Assembly: GCA_017307735.1 (NCBI GenBank)
Contig: JAFKGR010000018.1
Coordinates: 1-64,000 of the forward strand
DNA: 64,000 nt
DNA from: Chitinophagaceae bacterium
Lineage (GTDB): Bacteria; Bacteroidota; Bacteroidia; Chitinophagales; Chitinophagaceae
Direction: 5' to 3'
Shown: positions 17,879 to 26,868 of the stretch, piece by piece
Numbering within the stretch: the first letter of the stretch is position 1
Layout of the letters: each line of letters begins with the position of its first letter
Notes under the pieces: generated by a model
The model's input: only the letters and a program-made list of their open reading frames with translations
Database searches by the model: none
What the model was told of the DNA's origin: nothing
Made by a program: the position numbers and the translations under genes

Positions 17879-18991
17879 TTAAATAATGGTTGTATGGCCC
17901 AGAGCCACATTTCTTTTGTTGATATGCTGAGGCATTTCATTATTGATAATATCCACCACCAGGTCACCAATCGTGGACGTTCCATAATAATTCATGGAAT
18001 CTATATCTCTTGTCACAAAGCCATTGGCAAGAGTCCATTCAACGGCATTGCGCACGGCAGCAGCTTCTTCATGTGCATCAAAATGATCGAGCATCATGGC
18101 CACCGAAAGAATTGAACCGAGCGGATTGGCAATATCTTTATTGGCTGCCTGCGGATAGGAGCCATGGATCGGTTCGAACAACGCTTTCTCGCCAACCGAA
18201 GCTGAAGGCAAAAGACCGAGCGAACCACTTATTACACTGGCTTCATCACTCAGGATATCGCCAAACATGTTTTCCGTGAGTATGACATCAAACTGTGCAG
18301 GATTGAGGATGAGTTGCATGGAAGCATTGTCAACATAAAGAAAATTCAATTCCACATCCGGATAATCTTCATGCAAATCCCTGACAGTTTTTCGCCACAG
18401 GCGGGAAGTTTCCAACACATTTGCCTTATCCACCAATGTCAGTTTTTTTCTTCTCTGCCGGGCTGCGGCAAATGCCATTCTGGCTATTCTTTCAATCTCA
18501 TATTTTTGATATGAACACAAATCAGTAGCCGTTGTACCATCCTCACTTAATCTTTTTTCTCCAAAATAAATACCACCGGTCAGTTCGCGGTATATCACAA
18601 AATCCACATCATGGAGTTGTGGTGTCCTGATCGGCGAAAGATGGCGGATAGAAGAATACGTTTTTACCGGCCTGATGTTCGCAAATAAATTCAAAGATTT
18701 CCTGAGTTGTAAAAGGCCCTGTTCCGGACGTACTTTAGCGGTCGGATCATTATCAAACCTGGGATCGCCAATGGCGCCAAGCAAAACAGCATCCGATTTC
18801 AATGCACTATCCAGAGAATCTTCGGGAAGTGCAACACCCGTTTTTTCAATGGCACACGCCCCCATCAGCACATGATGATAATGAAAATGATGTTCGAACT
18901 TGTGCGCGATGGCATTCAAAACCTTAATGGCCTCGCGTGTTACCTCAGGCCCTATTCCGTCTCCGGAAATAACTGTTAATTGCTTTTCCAT
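17879..18991 (-). CDS. leuB: 3-isopropylmalate dehydrogenase
   Basis: This 370-residue NAD-dependent enzyme oxidises 3-isopropylmalate in leucine synthesis. It starts with the family motif LTVISGDGIGPEVTREAIKVL. Later it has VDKANVLETSRLWR and the metal/NAD region NMFGDILSDEASVISGSLGLLPSASVG, with FEPIHGSYPQAANKDIANP near the C-terminus. Its 5' end overlaps the ABC ATPase gene by 47 bases in a different frame. Predicted regulation is with leuACD, separate from the ilv attenuator. Confidence 0.95.
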   Translation of the reverse strand: MEKQLTVISGDGIGPEVTREAIKVLNAIAHKFEHHFHYHHVLMGACAIEKTGVALPEDSLDSALKSDAVLLGAIGDPRFDNDPTAKVRPEQGLLQLRKSLNLFANIRPVKTYSSIRHLSPIRTPQLHDVDFVIYRELTGGIYFGEKRLSEDGTTATDLCSYQKYEIERIARMAFAAARQRRKKLTLVDKANVLETSRLWRKTVRDLHEDYPDVELNFLYVDNASMQLILNPAQFDVILTENMFGDILSDEASVISGSLGLLPSASVGEKALFEPIHGSYPQAANKDIANPLGSILSVAMMLDHFDAHEEAAAVRNAVEWTLANGFVTRDIDSMNYYGTSTIGDLVVDIINNEMPQHINKRNVALGHTTII

Positions 18992-20426
18992 GTTTCTTTA
19001 TTTCAATTATTTTTCCTTCATTTAAAGTGATACTGTTGTCAATACACTCCGGTATTTCTTTTTGCAAATGGCTTACATAGAGAAGAGTCCGTGCTGAACC
19101 ACTGCAAACAGTTTCTATAAAGTGGAGAAACTGTTTCGACATTTCATCATCGAGTCCCTGGCACGGTTCATCCAGAATAAGAATGGGAGGGTTTTTTACA
19201 AATGCCCTTGCAAGCAAAACCCAGCGTTGCAGGCCGTTTGGTAGCATCCTCAAAAACTTCTTTGAATCATCATTCAATGAAAAGTAGCGGAGGTATTTAT
19301 TAACGGTTTCAATCTGGCTCTTTGATAATTTTTTAAATAAACCGATCGTATCGAAAAGACCTGAAGCGACTGTATCGAAAACGGTAAACGATTTATTAAA
19401 ATATTGATGAAGTTCCGGGGAGAGAAATCCTATCTGCTTTTTAATCTCCCAGATTGTTTCGCCGCTCCCTCTCTTTTTTCCAAACATATAAACACCACTT
19501 GCAAAAGCCTGTGGATGGTCGCCGGTAATAAGGCTCAGCAAAGTCGATTTACCTGATCCGTTAGGCCCGGAAATGCACCACTTTTCTCCCGCATACACAT
19601 CCCAGTTAATTCCGCGCAAAGTTTCTTTTCCGTTATAGGCTACATGCACATTGTCCATGTGAATTATACAATCCGCAGGGAACATCTCATATGGTTCAGG
19701 AATTTCATTTATGAAAGATGAAACCCGTGTATTGTCGTAATAATTTTTTTCTAAAACAGAATCCCGGTCAAAAATGTCATTCAAAATTCCGTGATTCAAT
19801 GTAGCCACATGAGTCACAAACGAAGGCAATTCACCTGTGGTAACAATGATTATCCTGATTCCGTTTTTTATCAATTTGGAAAGGATATTTGTCAACAATT
19901 GCCGGCTTTCTTTATCCAGTCCGGTAAAAGGTTCATCCAACAAAAGCCATTCAGGTTTTTTCGAAATCGCTTTTGCTATTTGATAACGTTTCTTTTCACC
20001 GTTGCTCAACTGAATCAGAGGCCTGTCGCTTATGTAAGAAACCTGAAGCTGACTGAGATAGTTTATAGCTTGTTTGTCACTCAATCCCTCCGACATCAAA
20101 TCATCCATCACGGTTTCAGTAACATCCGCTTCCGGGCTGTTAAACCTCTGCTGATAATAAAAATTGGAGCTCCCGGTTTTGTCTTTAAAAAAATATTGAT
20201 GAGGAATCAGAATTACTTTTGGGTCAGCCTTTCTAAAAGAAATATTCCCGGGAAATAGTTTGTAATTGCAAATCCTTTTCAATAAAGAAGTTTTGCCACA
20301 CCCCGATGGACCGGAAAAAGCCCAGCACTCACCCTCACTGATAGTAAAAGAAATATCATTCAGGATAAACCTGCCTGCTTCTTTTACCGAAAGGCCATTC
20401 ACTTCCAAAAGGGTACTTTGATTCAC
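18945..20426 (-). CDS. Tandem-domain ABC ATPase (ModF/PhrA-like) inserted in the leu operon
   Basis: This 493-residue cytosolic protein has two complete ABC nucleotide-binding domains and no membrane segment. Domain 1 has Walker A GPSGCGKTS (39-47), signature LSNGEKKR (140-147) and Walker B LLLDEP (161-166). Domain 2 has Walker A GPNGSGKST (287-295), a diverged signature LPNGLQRWVLLARA and Walker B LILDEP. The arrangement resembles ModF/PhrA proteins, whose role is poorly defined. It starts with GTG at 20426, directly abutting the leuD TAA, and its 3' end overlaps leuB by 47 bases. It is therefore translationally embedded among leucine genes although no link to leucine synthesis is known. Confidence 0.85.
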   Translation of the reverse strand: MNQSTLLEVNGLSVKEAGRFILNDISFTISEGECWAFSGPSGCGKTSLLKRICNYKLFPGNISFRKADPKVILIPHQYFFKDKTGSSNFYYQQRFNSPEADVTETVMDDLMSEGLSDKQAINYLSQLQVSYISDRPLIQLSNGEKKRYQIAKAISKKPEWLLLDEPFTGLDKESRQLLTNILSKLIKNGIRIIIVTTGELPSFVTHVATLNHGILNDIFDRDSVLEKNYYDNTRVSSFINEIPEPYEMFPADCIIHMDNVHVAYNGKETLRGINWDVYAGEKWCISGPNGSGKSTLLSLITGDHPQAFASGVYMFGKKRGSGETIWEIKKQIGFLSPELHQYFNKSFTVFDTVASGLFDTIGLFKKLSKSQIETVNKYLRYFSLNDDSKKFLRMLPNGLQRWVLLARAFVKNPPILILDEPCQGLDDEMSKQFLHFIETVCSGSARTLLYVSHLQKEIPECIDNSITLNEGKIIEIKKHGKAINSYFRRRNRA

Positions 20427-21026
20427 TTAATTTTTATAATCTTTTTCAAATATTTCTATTTCCTGTCTGATGCTTAACAAATAATCAATGTCATCATAAC
20501 CATTCATCAAACATGTTTTCTTGTACTTGTTGATCTCAAAAACCTCTGATTTGCCGTTCTCTGTTGAAATCGTTTGCTGTGGCAAATCAACAGTGATAAC
20601 TGTTGAGGGATCTTTTTCAATAGCACCAAACAAAACATTCAAAAATTCAGGGCTAACCTTTACAGGAACAATGAAATTATTCAATGCATTGTTTTTAAAA
20701 ATATCTGCGAAGAAACTGCTCACCACCACATCAAAACCATAATCTTTAATAGCCCAGGCTGCATGCTCACGCGATGATCCGCAACCGAAATTTTTTCCTG
20801 CCACCAGGATTTTCCCGGAATAAACAGGATTATTCAGAACGAAATCTTTTTTCGGATTTTTTTCATCATTCTTTTCATATCTCCAATCGCGAAAAAGATT
20901 TTTGCCAAAACCCTCCCTGGTAGTTGCCTTCAGAAAACGGGCAGGGATTATCTGATCCGTATCCACATTTTCCACGTTAAGAGGTACAGCGGTGGAGGAT
21001 ATAACTGAAATTGGATTCTTGTTCAT
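20427..21026 (-). CDS. leuD: 3-isopropylmalate dehydratase small subunit
   Basis: This 199-residue subunit pairs with LeuC to isomerise 2- to 3-isopropylmalate. Hallmarks are AVPLNVENVDTDQIIPARFLK near the N-terminus and the swivel-domain motif GKNFGCGSSREHAAWA. ATG 21026 (MNKNPISV) is preferred; the in-frame codon at 21056 would overlap leuC by 20 bases. It starts 10 bases past leuC and abuts the ABC gene. Confidence 0.94.
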   Translation of the reverse strand: MNKNPISVISSTAVPLNVENVDTDQIIPARFLKATTREGFGKNLFRDWRYEKNDEKNPKKDFVLNNPVYSGKILVAGKNFGCGSSREHAAWAIKDYGFDVVVSSFFADIFKNNALNNFIVPVKVSPEFLNVLFGAIEKDPSTVITVDLPQQTISTENGKSEVFEINKYKKTCLMNGYDDIDYLLSIRQEIEIFEKDYKN

Positions 21027-21036
21027 TTTTAAAAAT

Positions 21037-22455
21037 TTAGTTACCGTTCTGTTCATCCAAAAAACTTCTGACGTCGCTTACTTTACCCGTCAGTGCAGCG
21101 GCGGCAGCGGTCAACGGACTGGCAAGCAATGTTCTTGCACCTGGCCCCTGGCGGCCTTCAAAATTCCTGTTGCTTGTGGAAATGCAATATTCACCCGGCG
21201 GCACTTTGTCTTCATTCATGCCAAGACACGCACTGCACCCCGGCTGACGAATGGCAAATCCGGATTCTTCAAATACCTTGTCCAATCCTTCAGCTCTTAT
21301 CTGTGCTGCCACCTGCTGTGAGCCGGGAACAATCAGAACTCTTGTATCCGGATCTTTCTTTTTTCCTTTGATAACTGATGCAATCAATCTGAAATCTTCT
21401 ATTCTGGAATTAGTACAACTTCCGATAAAAACATTCTGAACTTTCATTCCCAGCAAACGTTGTCCGCCTTCCAATCCCATATATTTCAAAGATTTCTTCA
21501 AATTATTTCTTTCACTTTCATCCGTTTCATTTTCCGGGTTGGGTACAACTCCTGTAATACGAATCCCCATTCCCGGGTTAGTACCATAGGTAATCATGGG
21601 CTCAATCGCAGCAGCATCAAACGTAATTTCCTTGTCAAATACTGCATCAGGATCAGAATACAATTTTTTCCATTCCATCAGTTTTTTATCCCATTCCGCA
21701 CCTTTCGGCATGAAATGACGGTCATGCATATACGAAAATGTAGTTTCATCCGGCGCAATCATTCCGCCTCTTGCACCCATTTCAATACTCATGTTACAAA
21801 TCGTCATCCGCGCTTCCATCGAAAGCCCGCGAATAGTGGAACCGGCATATTCAACAAAATAACCGGTAGCACCACTCGCCGAGATTTGGCTAATTATTTG
21901 AAGAATAATATCCTTGCTGACCACACCTTTGTGAAGTGCACCTTCAATGTTGATCCGCATAACCTTCGGTCGGTTTTGCAGAATACATTGCGTGGCCATC
22001 ACCATTTCCACTTCACTGGTTCCGATACCAAAAGCAATCGTACCAAAGGCTCCATGCGTACTTGTATGGCTGTCTCCACAAACAATCGTCATTCCCGGCT
22101 GGGTTATTCCAAGTTCAGGGCCAATGATATGGACAATGCCCTGAAAAGGGTGACCAAGTCCATACAATTCAACTCCAAACTTTGCACAGTTCTCATTGAG
22201 CTTTTGTACCTGCCTGCGTGAGAGTTCCTCTCTGATCGGCAATTCCTGATGAATGGTAGGAACATTATGGTCGGTTGTGGCAATAGTTTTCTGCGGATGA
22301 AAAACGGGCAATCCTCTTCTTTCCAGTCCGGCAAACGCTTGTGGGCTGGTCACTTCATGGATAAAATGTTTATCAATATAAAACACGTCGGGACCATCCG
22401 GAATAGACGTTACCACATGCTTGTCCCAAATTTTTTCAAATAATGTTTTTGACAT
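21037..22455 (-). CDS. leuC: 3-isopropylmalate dehydratase large subunit
   Basis: This 472-residue aconitase-family subunit binds the [4Fe-4S] cluster. It begins LFEKIWDKHVV and contains GDSHTSTHGAFGTIAFGIGTSEVEMV. The cluster cysteines lie in VFIGSCTNSRIEDFR and in GCSACLGMNEDK, which contains CxxC. Full length and typical. It follows leuA by 12 bases. Confidence 0.95.
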   Translation of the reverse strand: MSKTLFEKIWDKHVVTSIPDGPDVFYIDKHFIHEVTSPQAFAGLERRGLPVFHPQKTIATTDHNVPTIHQELPIREELSRRQVQKLNENCAKFGVELYGLGHPFQGIVHIIGPELGITQPGMTIVCGDSHTSTHGAFGTIAFGIGTSEVEMVMATQCILQNRPKVMRINIEGALHKGVVSKDIILQIISQISASGATGYFVEYAGSTIRGLSMEARMTICNMSIEMGARGGMIAPDETTFSYMHDRHFMPKGAEWDKKLMEWKKLYSDPDAVFDKEITFDAAAIEPMITYGTNPGMGIRITGVVPNPENETDESERNNLKKSLKYMGLEGGQRLLGMKVQNVFIGSCTNSRIEDFRLIASVIKGKKKDPDTRVLIVPGSQQVAAQIRAEGLDKVFEESGFAIRQPGCSACLGMNEDKVPPGEYCISTSNRNFEGRQGPGARTLLASPLTAAAAALTGKVSDVRSFLDEQNGN

Positions 22456-22467
22456 TTTTTTAATCTC

Positions 22468-23634
22468 TTATGCGACTGCTGATTCTTTCTTTTTATGGCT
22501 GACAGCCATTTCATTCAAATCAGTATCCAAAACTTCTTTTTTTAAATCTGCCACTAACAGGAATTTTTCATACAATGTATCTATGTCATTCCTGTCAAAT
22601 GAAAATCCGAGTTTCTGAAAACGGTAAGCAAGTGCACTTCTCCCACTTCTTGCGGTCAGAACAATCTTTGAACTGTCAGCACCCACATCCATGGGATTAA
22701 TAATTTCATAGGTCAGTGAATCTTTCAGAAATCCATCCTGATGAATGCCCGAGGAATGTGAAAAAGCATTGCTTCCCACAATAGCTTTGTTAGGCTGAAC
22801 GGGCATGCGCATAGTATCCGAAACCAAATGGCTAATGGGATTCAGCATTTGCGATTTTACATTGGTGGTAAATCCAAGATGTTTGTGCTGCCTGATGATC
22901 ATCACAACTTCTTCCAGCGAAGTATTACCTGCCCGTTCTCCCAGCCCATTAATCGTACATTCAATCTGGCCGGCACCACTTATCATTCCGGCAATGGAAT
23001 TGGCTGTTGCGAGGCCAAGATCGTTATGGCAATGGCATGAAATAACCGCTCTATCAATATTGGTTACATGATTTTTGAGATAAGCTATTTTATCGCCATA
23101 TTGATGGGGAAGGCAATAACCTGTGGTATCGGGAATATTTACGGTGGTTGCGCCCACCTTAATTACTTCTTCAATGACCCTTGCCAGATAATCATTGTCG
23201 GTACGGCCGGCATCTTCAGCATAAAACTCAACATCATCAGTAAAATTTCTTGCCCATTTAACACACTGAATTGCCCTTCTCAGAATTTCTTCCCTGTCGG
23301 ATTTAAATTTTCCCTTGATATGGAAGTCTGAAGTTCCGATACCGGTATGAATTCGCGGACGGTTTGCATATTTCAGGGATTGTGCCGCCACTTCGATATC
23401 TTTTTTAACAGCGCGCGACAATGCACAAATCACCGTGTTCTTAACCACCCTGCATATTTCTTCAACCGATTTGAAGTCACCCGGACTCGAGATGGGGAAA
23501 CCCGCTTCAATGACATCAACACCCAATTCTTCCAGATTCAGGGCAAGATCAATTTTTTCACCGGTATTTAATTTACAACCCGGGACTTGTTCCCCGTCTC
23601 TTAAGGTAGTGTCAAAAATGGTTACCTTTTTCAT
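22468..23634 (-). CDS. leuA: 2-isopropylmalate synthase, short form without regulatory domain
   Basis: This 388-residue DRE-TIM metallolyase condenses 2-oxoisovalerate with acetyl-CoA. The DRE motif is TIFDTTLRDGEQVPG, the metal-binding HxH is SCHCHNDLGLATAN, and GAGQIECTINGLGERAGN is present. The catalytic barrel and subdomain I fill residues 1-~380. The C-terminal leucine-binding (LeuA dimer) domain of ~510-residue LeuA proteins is absent, as in some other Bacteroidota enzymes. Direct leucine feedback is therefore not expected from the sequence. First gene of the leu unit. Confidence 0.92.
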   Translation of the reverse strand: MKKVTIFDTTLRDGEQVPGCKLNTGEKIDLALNLEELGVDVIEAGFPISSPGDFKSVEEICRVVKNTVICALSRAVKKDIEVAAQSLKYANRPRIHTGIGTSDFHIKGKFKSDREEILRRAIQCVKWARNFTDDVEFYAEDAGRTDNDYLARVIEEVIKVGATTVNIPDTTGYCLPHQYGDKIAYLKNHVTNIDRAVISCHCHNDLGLATANSIAGMISGAGQIECTINGLGERAGNTSLEEVVMIIRQHKHLGFTTNVKSQMLNPISHLVSDTMRMPVQPNKAIVGSNAFSHSSGIHQDGFLKDSLTYEIINPMDVGADSSKIVLTARSGRSALAYRFQKLGFSFDRNDIDTLYEKFLLVADLKKEVLDTDLNEMAVSHKKKESAVA

Positions 23635-23673
23635 GAATGTTTGTTTATGTTTGAACGCAAATAGATTTTCAAC

Positions 23674-23724
23674 TTATCTTCGAAAGTAGCGCCACAGGTA
23701 ATAAAAGAAGAATCTAATTCCCAT
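23674..23724 (-). other. 16-residue aromatic-rich mini-ORF upstream of leuA
   Basis: ATG 23724 to TAA 23674 would encode MGIRFFFYYLWRYFRR, in which 8 of 16 residues are Phe, Tyr or Trp. It ends 40 bases before leuA. No terminator hairpin follows it, so evidence for a control peptide is only compositional; AT-rich runs could produce it by chance. Confidence 0.25.
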
Positions 23725-23801
23725 GGAATTACAGTGATAAAAAAGATAAGGATTTGTGAAAACCACTGTAAATACAGGTGTTTAGAGCAAAATTATTTAC
23801 G

Positions 23802-25349
23802 ATGCCCAACATGTCGACCGACTCACTTTTTCAGCTCATTCACTCACTCGAAAAGTCTGAAAAGAGGAATTTCAAACTATATATTAAAAGAAATTCATCA
23901 AAAAATGACCTCAAAATAATCACGCTGTTCGATGCGCTTGACAAACAGCAGAGCTATGATGAAACTGCCCTGATCAAAAAAAACCCCTCTCTTTCCAAAC
24001 AACAACTGGCCAACCTGAAAAGCTATTTGTACAAACAAATTCTGATCAGCCTTCGGTTATTGCAGAGCAATTCCAATCCTGAAATGCAGTTTCATGAACA
24101 AATGGATAATGCCAGGATTTTATATAAGAAAGGCCTGTATCACCAAAGTCTTCGCATTCTTGCCAATCTGAAAGATGCCTCTCGAAAATTCAAGCAGGAA
24201 CCGGACCTTATTCAAATCTTAAATGAAGAAAAAAAGATTGAATCGCTCCATATCACCAGAAGCCTGGAAAACAGGGCGGCAGAATTGAGCTGCGAAATAA
24301 ATAAATCGCTGGAAGATTATGGACGTGAAACGATGCTGAGCAACTTATCCCTGCAGCTTTACGGATGGTATATCAAAAACGGTATTGCCAGAAATGAATG
24401 TGATGAAAATGAAGTAAAGGCATTTCTGAAAAATCATTTGTCCGTAAATTCCTTTCAGCCCGAAGGGTTTTACGAAAAGATGTATTATGCACAAAGCCTT
24501 TCGTGGTATGCTTATATCAGGCAGGATTTTCTGATGTATTACCGGTACACAAGAAAATGGGTTGACATTTTTTCCGAATATCCGGAAATGTTAGAAATCG
24601 AAACAGGCAATTATATAAAAGGGATGCATAACCTTTTAAATGCCCATTTCAATTTGAGGAATTTTTCGGGATTTGCAGAAACACTCAAGGAATTCGAAGA
24701 CTTCAATAATTCTGAATTCGTTACACACAATGACAATATCCGCATGCAGATGTTTGTATATCTCTACACTGCCAAAATCAACAAGCATTTCCTGGAAGGC
24801 ACTTTCGATGAAGGGCTTACCATGATTCCTACTATTACAAAAAGACTGGATGAATATGAACTCTTTCTTGACAAACACAGAACGCTTGTCTTTTACTATA
24901 AAATTGCATCCTTGTATTTTGGCGCAGGCGATTACGGAAATACCATCAACTTCCTGAACAAGATCATCAACTGGAAAGTAAACCTGAGAAGCGATTTGCA
25001 ATGCTATGCCAGGTTACTTCATCTCATTGCTCATTATGAACTTGCCAATTACAGCCTGCTGGAATATCTGATAAAATCTGTTTACCGGTTTATGGCCAAA
25101 ATGCAAAACCTGAGCAAGGTTGAGGAAGCCATGTTTGCATTTCTAAGAAGGGCATTCAAGGTCAGCCCGCGGGAAATTCAGCCTGAATTAGAAAAGCTCC
25201 TGACAGAATTGAGAACCATGGAAAGCAATAAGTTTGAAACCAGGGCATTCGCTTATCTCGATATAATTTCCTGGCTGGAAAGCAAGGTAAATCATCAACC
25301 CATTGATACAATTATTCGAACTAAGTTTTTAGAAAACAGAAGATTCTGA
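23802..25349 (+). CDS. Conserved helical protein of unknown function
   Basis: This soluble protein of 515 residues (from ATG 23802; ATG 23811 is equally possible) has no signal peptide. It is almost entirely alpha-helical. The N-terminus (TDSLFQLIHSLEKSEKRNFKLYIKRNS) is a conserved opening of a Bacteroidota-restricted family known to me only as hypothetical. The central part has repeated paired helices such as LYHQSLRILANLKDASRKF and YGNTINFLNKIINWKVNL that suggest TPR-like solenoid repeats. No enzymatic motif is seen. It is divergent from leuA, with a 167-bp shared upstream region. Confidence 0.75.
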   Translation: MPNMSTDSLFQLIHSLEKSEKRNFKLYIKRNSSKNDLKIITLFDALDKQQSYDETALIKKNPSLSKQQLANLKSYLYKQILISLRLLQSNSNPEMQFHEQMDNARILYKKGLYHQSLRILANLKDASRKFKQEPDLIQILNEEKKIESLHITRSLENRAAELSCEINKSLEDYGRETMLSNLSLQLYGWYIKNGIARNECDENEVKAFLKNHLSVNSFQPEGFYEKMYYAQSLSWYAYIRQDFLMYYRYTRKWVDIFSEYPEMLEIETGNYIKGMHNLLNAHFNLRNFSGFAETLKEFEDFNNSEFVTHNDNIRMQMFVYLYTAKINKHFLEGTFDEGLTMIPTITKRLDEYELFLDKHRTLVFYYKIASLYFGAGDYGNTINFLNKIINWKVNLRSDLQCYARLLHLIAHYELANYSLLEYLIKSVYRFMAKMQNLSKVEEAMFAFLRRAFKVSPREIQPELEKLLTELRTMESNKFETRAFAYLDIISWLESKVNHQPIDTIIRTKFLENRRF

Positions 25350-25354
25350 TCACA

Positions 25355-26569
25355 TCAACGATTCCCGGAATAGCCGGCCTTCACAATTTTAAAAATCTTT
25401 CTCTTATTCGCATTTTCAAAAATGGCAATATAGACACCTGATGGCAATTGGCTTGTATTCACTATCGTAGTCTGGGATTGAATCGTTATTTCCTGAACCA
25501 ATTTACCCTGGACATTATAAATCCTGACAGCTTTTCCGTTTACCTCATCAAAATTATTTCCCCTGATGATCAATTGGGTCGCAAAGGGGTTTGGATACAT
25601 CTGAAGATCAACTTCTCCATCGGGTGGAACTTGTGGCGCTTCCTCAACCGGTGAAGATTCACAAACTGTGGATGCGAGAAATGAGTTTCTAAACCCACCT
25701 TTGGCAAACTGTGATCTCATTTCCCTGACCTGACCGGTAGAAAACATATTCATACACGCATCATCTGTAAAATCCATGAAATCCATAAACATATCTCCAT
25801 AAGGATTGATCGAGCAACTCGATGTCTTTGGAAAATCAGGGCAACCCGTACTTGAACCTTCCTGTGGCGGCGTATCATCAATACCATCCGATCCACAAAC
25901 CGAATCTCCCCACAAATGCTTTAACCCCAGCCAATGCCCTGTTTCGTGAGTGAGCGTCCTTCCTTTATTAAAAGGTGCACTCAGGTAAGGCCCGTTTCCA
26001 AAAACATTCGTTTGAATTACGACACCATCCAATGCCGGATTTCCCCCGGGCATTACCGAATACCCGAGCGTACGGCCAAATAAATTGCATACCCAGATAT
26101 TAAAATATTCAGATGCATCCCATGCATCGTCACCGCCTTTGGAAGAATATTTCATCTGGTCGTCCGGAAAAAAAGCTTTCACCCTGGTATATTTCCTGAT
26201 TATACCGGTTGTGCTTTTGCCATCAGGATCTGTTTTGGCTATACAAAAAACGATTCTTGAGTCGGCAGCCACACTTTTAAACGGTGCGGGAGTATTCACC
26301 GTATCTGCATTTTTACGGCGAAAATCTCTGTTTAAAGAATTAATCTGGTCGATAATGTGCTGATCCGGAATATTTTGGTCGTTGGTATTATAAAGTACAT
26401 GAATTACAACAGGAACTATAATCACTTCCCCCGGAAGAGTGTCCCGTGAAGAGGTTTGCACCCCTTTGCGCGCTTCATTAAAAAATGGCATGGTTTCTTT
26501 AACCATACACCGCTGGCTATAACCACGGAAGGTCAAAACGACACCCAAAACCAAAAGTAAATACTTCAT
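25355..26569 (-). CDS. Secreted pappalysin-type zinc metalloprotease (M43) with T9SS domain
   Basis: This 404-residue protease has a signal peptide (MKYLLLVLGVVLTFRGYSQ). The M43 catalytic domain spans ~45-300, with the zinc motif HETGHWLGLKH (His208, Glu209, His212, His218) and a downstream Met-turn region (FMDFMDFTDDACMNMF). Cysteine pairs typical of pappalysins surround it. The last ~75 residues (MYPNPFATQLIIRG to FKIVKAGYSGNR) form a type A T9SS sorting domain, so the enzyme is expected to be released or cell-surface attached. The substrate is unknown. Confidence 0.93.
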   Translation of the reverse strand: MKYLLLVLGVVLTFRGYSQRCMVKETMPFFNEARKGVQTSSRDTLPGEVIIVPVVIHVLYNTNDQNIPDQHIIDQINSLNRDFRRKNADTVNTPAPFKSVAADSRIVFCIAKTDPDGKSTTGIIRKYTRVKAFFPDDQMKYSSKGGDDAWDASEYFNIWVCNLFGRTLGYSVMPGGNPALDGVVIQTNVFGNGPYLSAPFNKGRTLTHETGHWLGLKHLWGDSVCGSDGIDDTPPQEGSSTGCPDFPKTSSCSINPYGDMFMDFMDFTDDACMNMFSTGQVREMRSQFAKGGFRNSFLASTVCESSPVEEAPQVPPDGEVDLQMYPNPFATQLIIRGNNFDEVNGKAVRIYNVQGKLVQEITIQSQTTIVNTSQLPSGVYIAIFENANKRKIFKIVKAGYSGNR

Positions 26570-26847
26570 TGATTCCTGAAATCAAAGTCAAATAATCTGT
26601 CTCACAGAGATGGATTGGATGCGAATTGCATAAGATAAAGACTGCGAACTATTGAAGAATCAATACAGTCTGAGAAGATTGAATTTCAGGTTGGATATTA
26701 AAATCGAAATTCCGCTTCGTTGATTTTACAATCACAAATAAAAAGAAAATTAATTGTAAATGCAAATACCTGAATATGAGGTATTAAAAGAAAACTAAAT
26801 TATCAGCTCCCGGTAACAATGCCAGCCGTAGTTTGTCTCTCAATAAT

Positions 26848-26855
26848 TACTTTTG
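26848..26855 (+). promoter_or_regulatory. Candidate -7 box (TACTTTTG) for the glutaminyl cyclase gene
   Basis: TACTTTTG matches TAnnTTTG and lies 13 bases before ATG 26869. The 26570-26868 gap otherwise shows no recognisable feature. Confidence 0.4.
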
Positions 26856-26868
26856 AAAAAATCTGTAT

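Noticed and set aside
10506..23571. Numerous plus-strand open frames opposite the ilv and leu genes
   Set aside because: They are antisense shadows of well-supported enzymes and show no family motifs.
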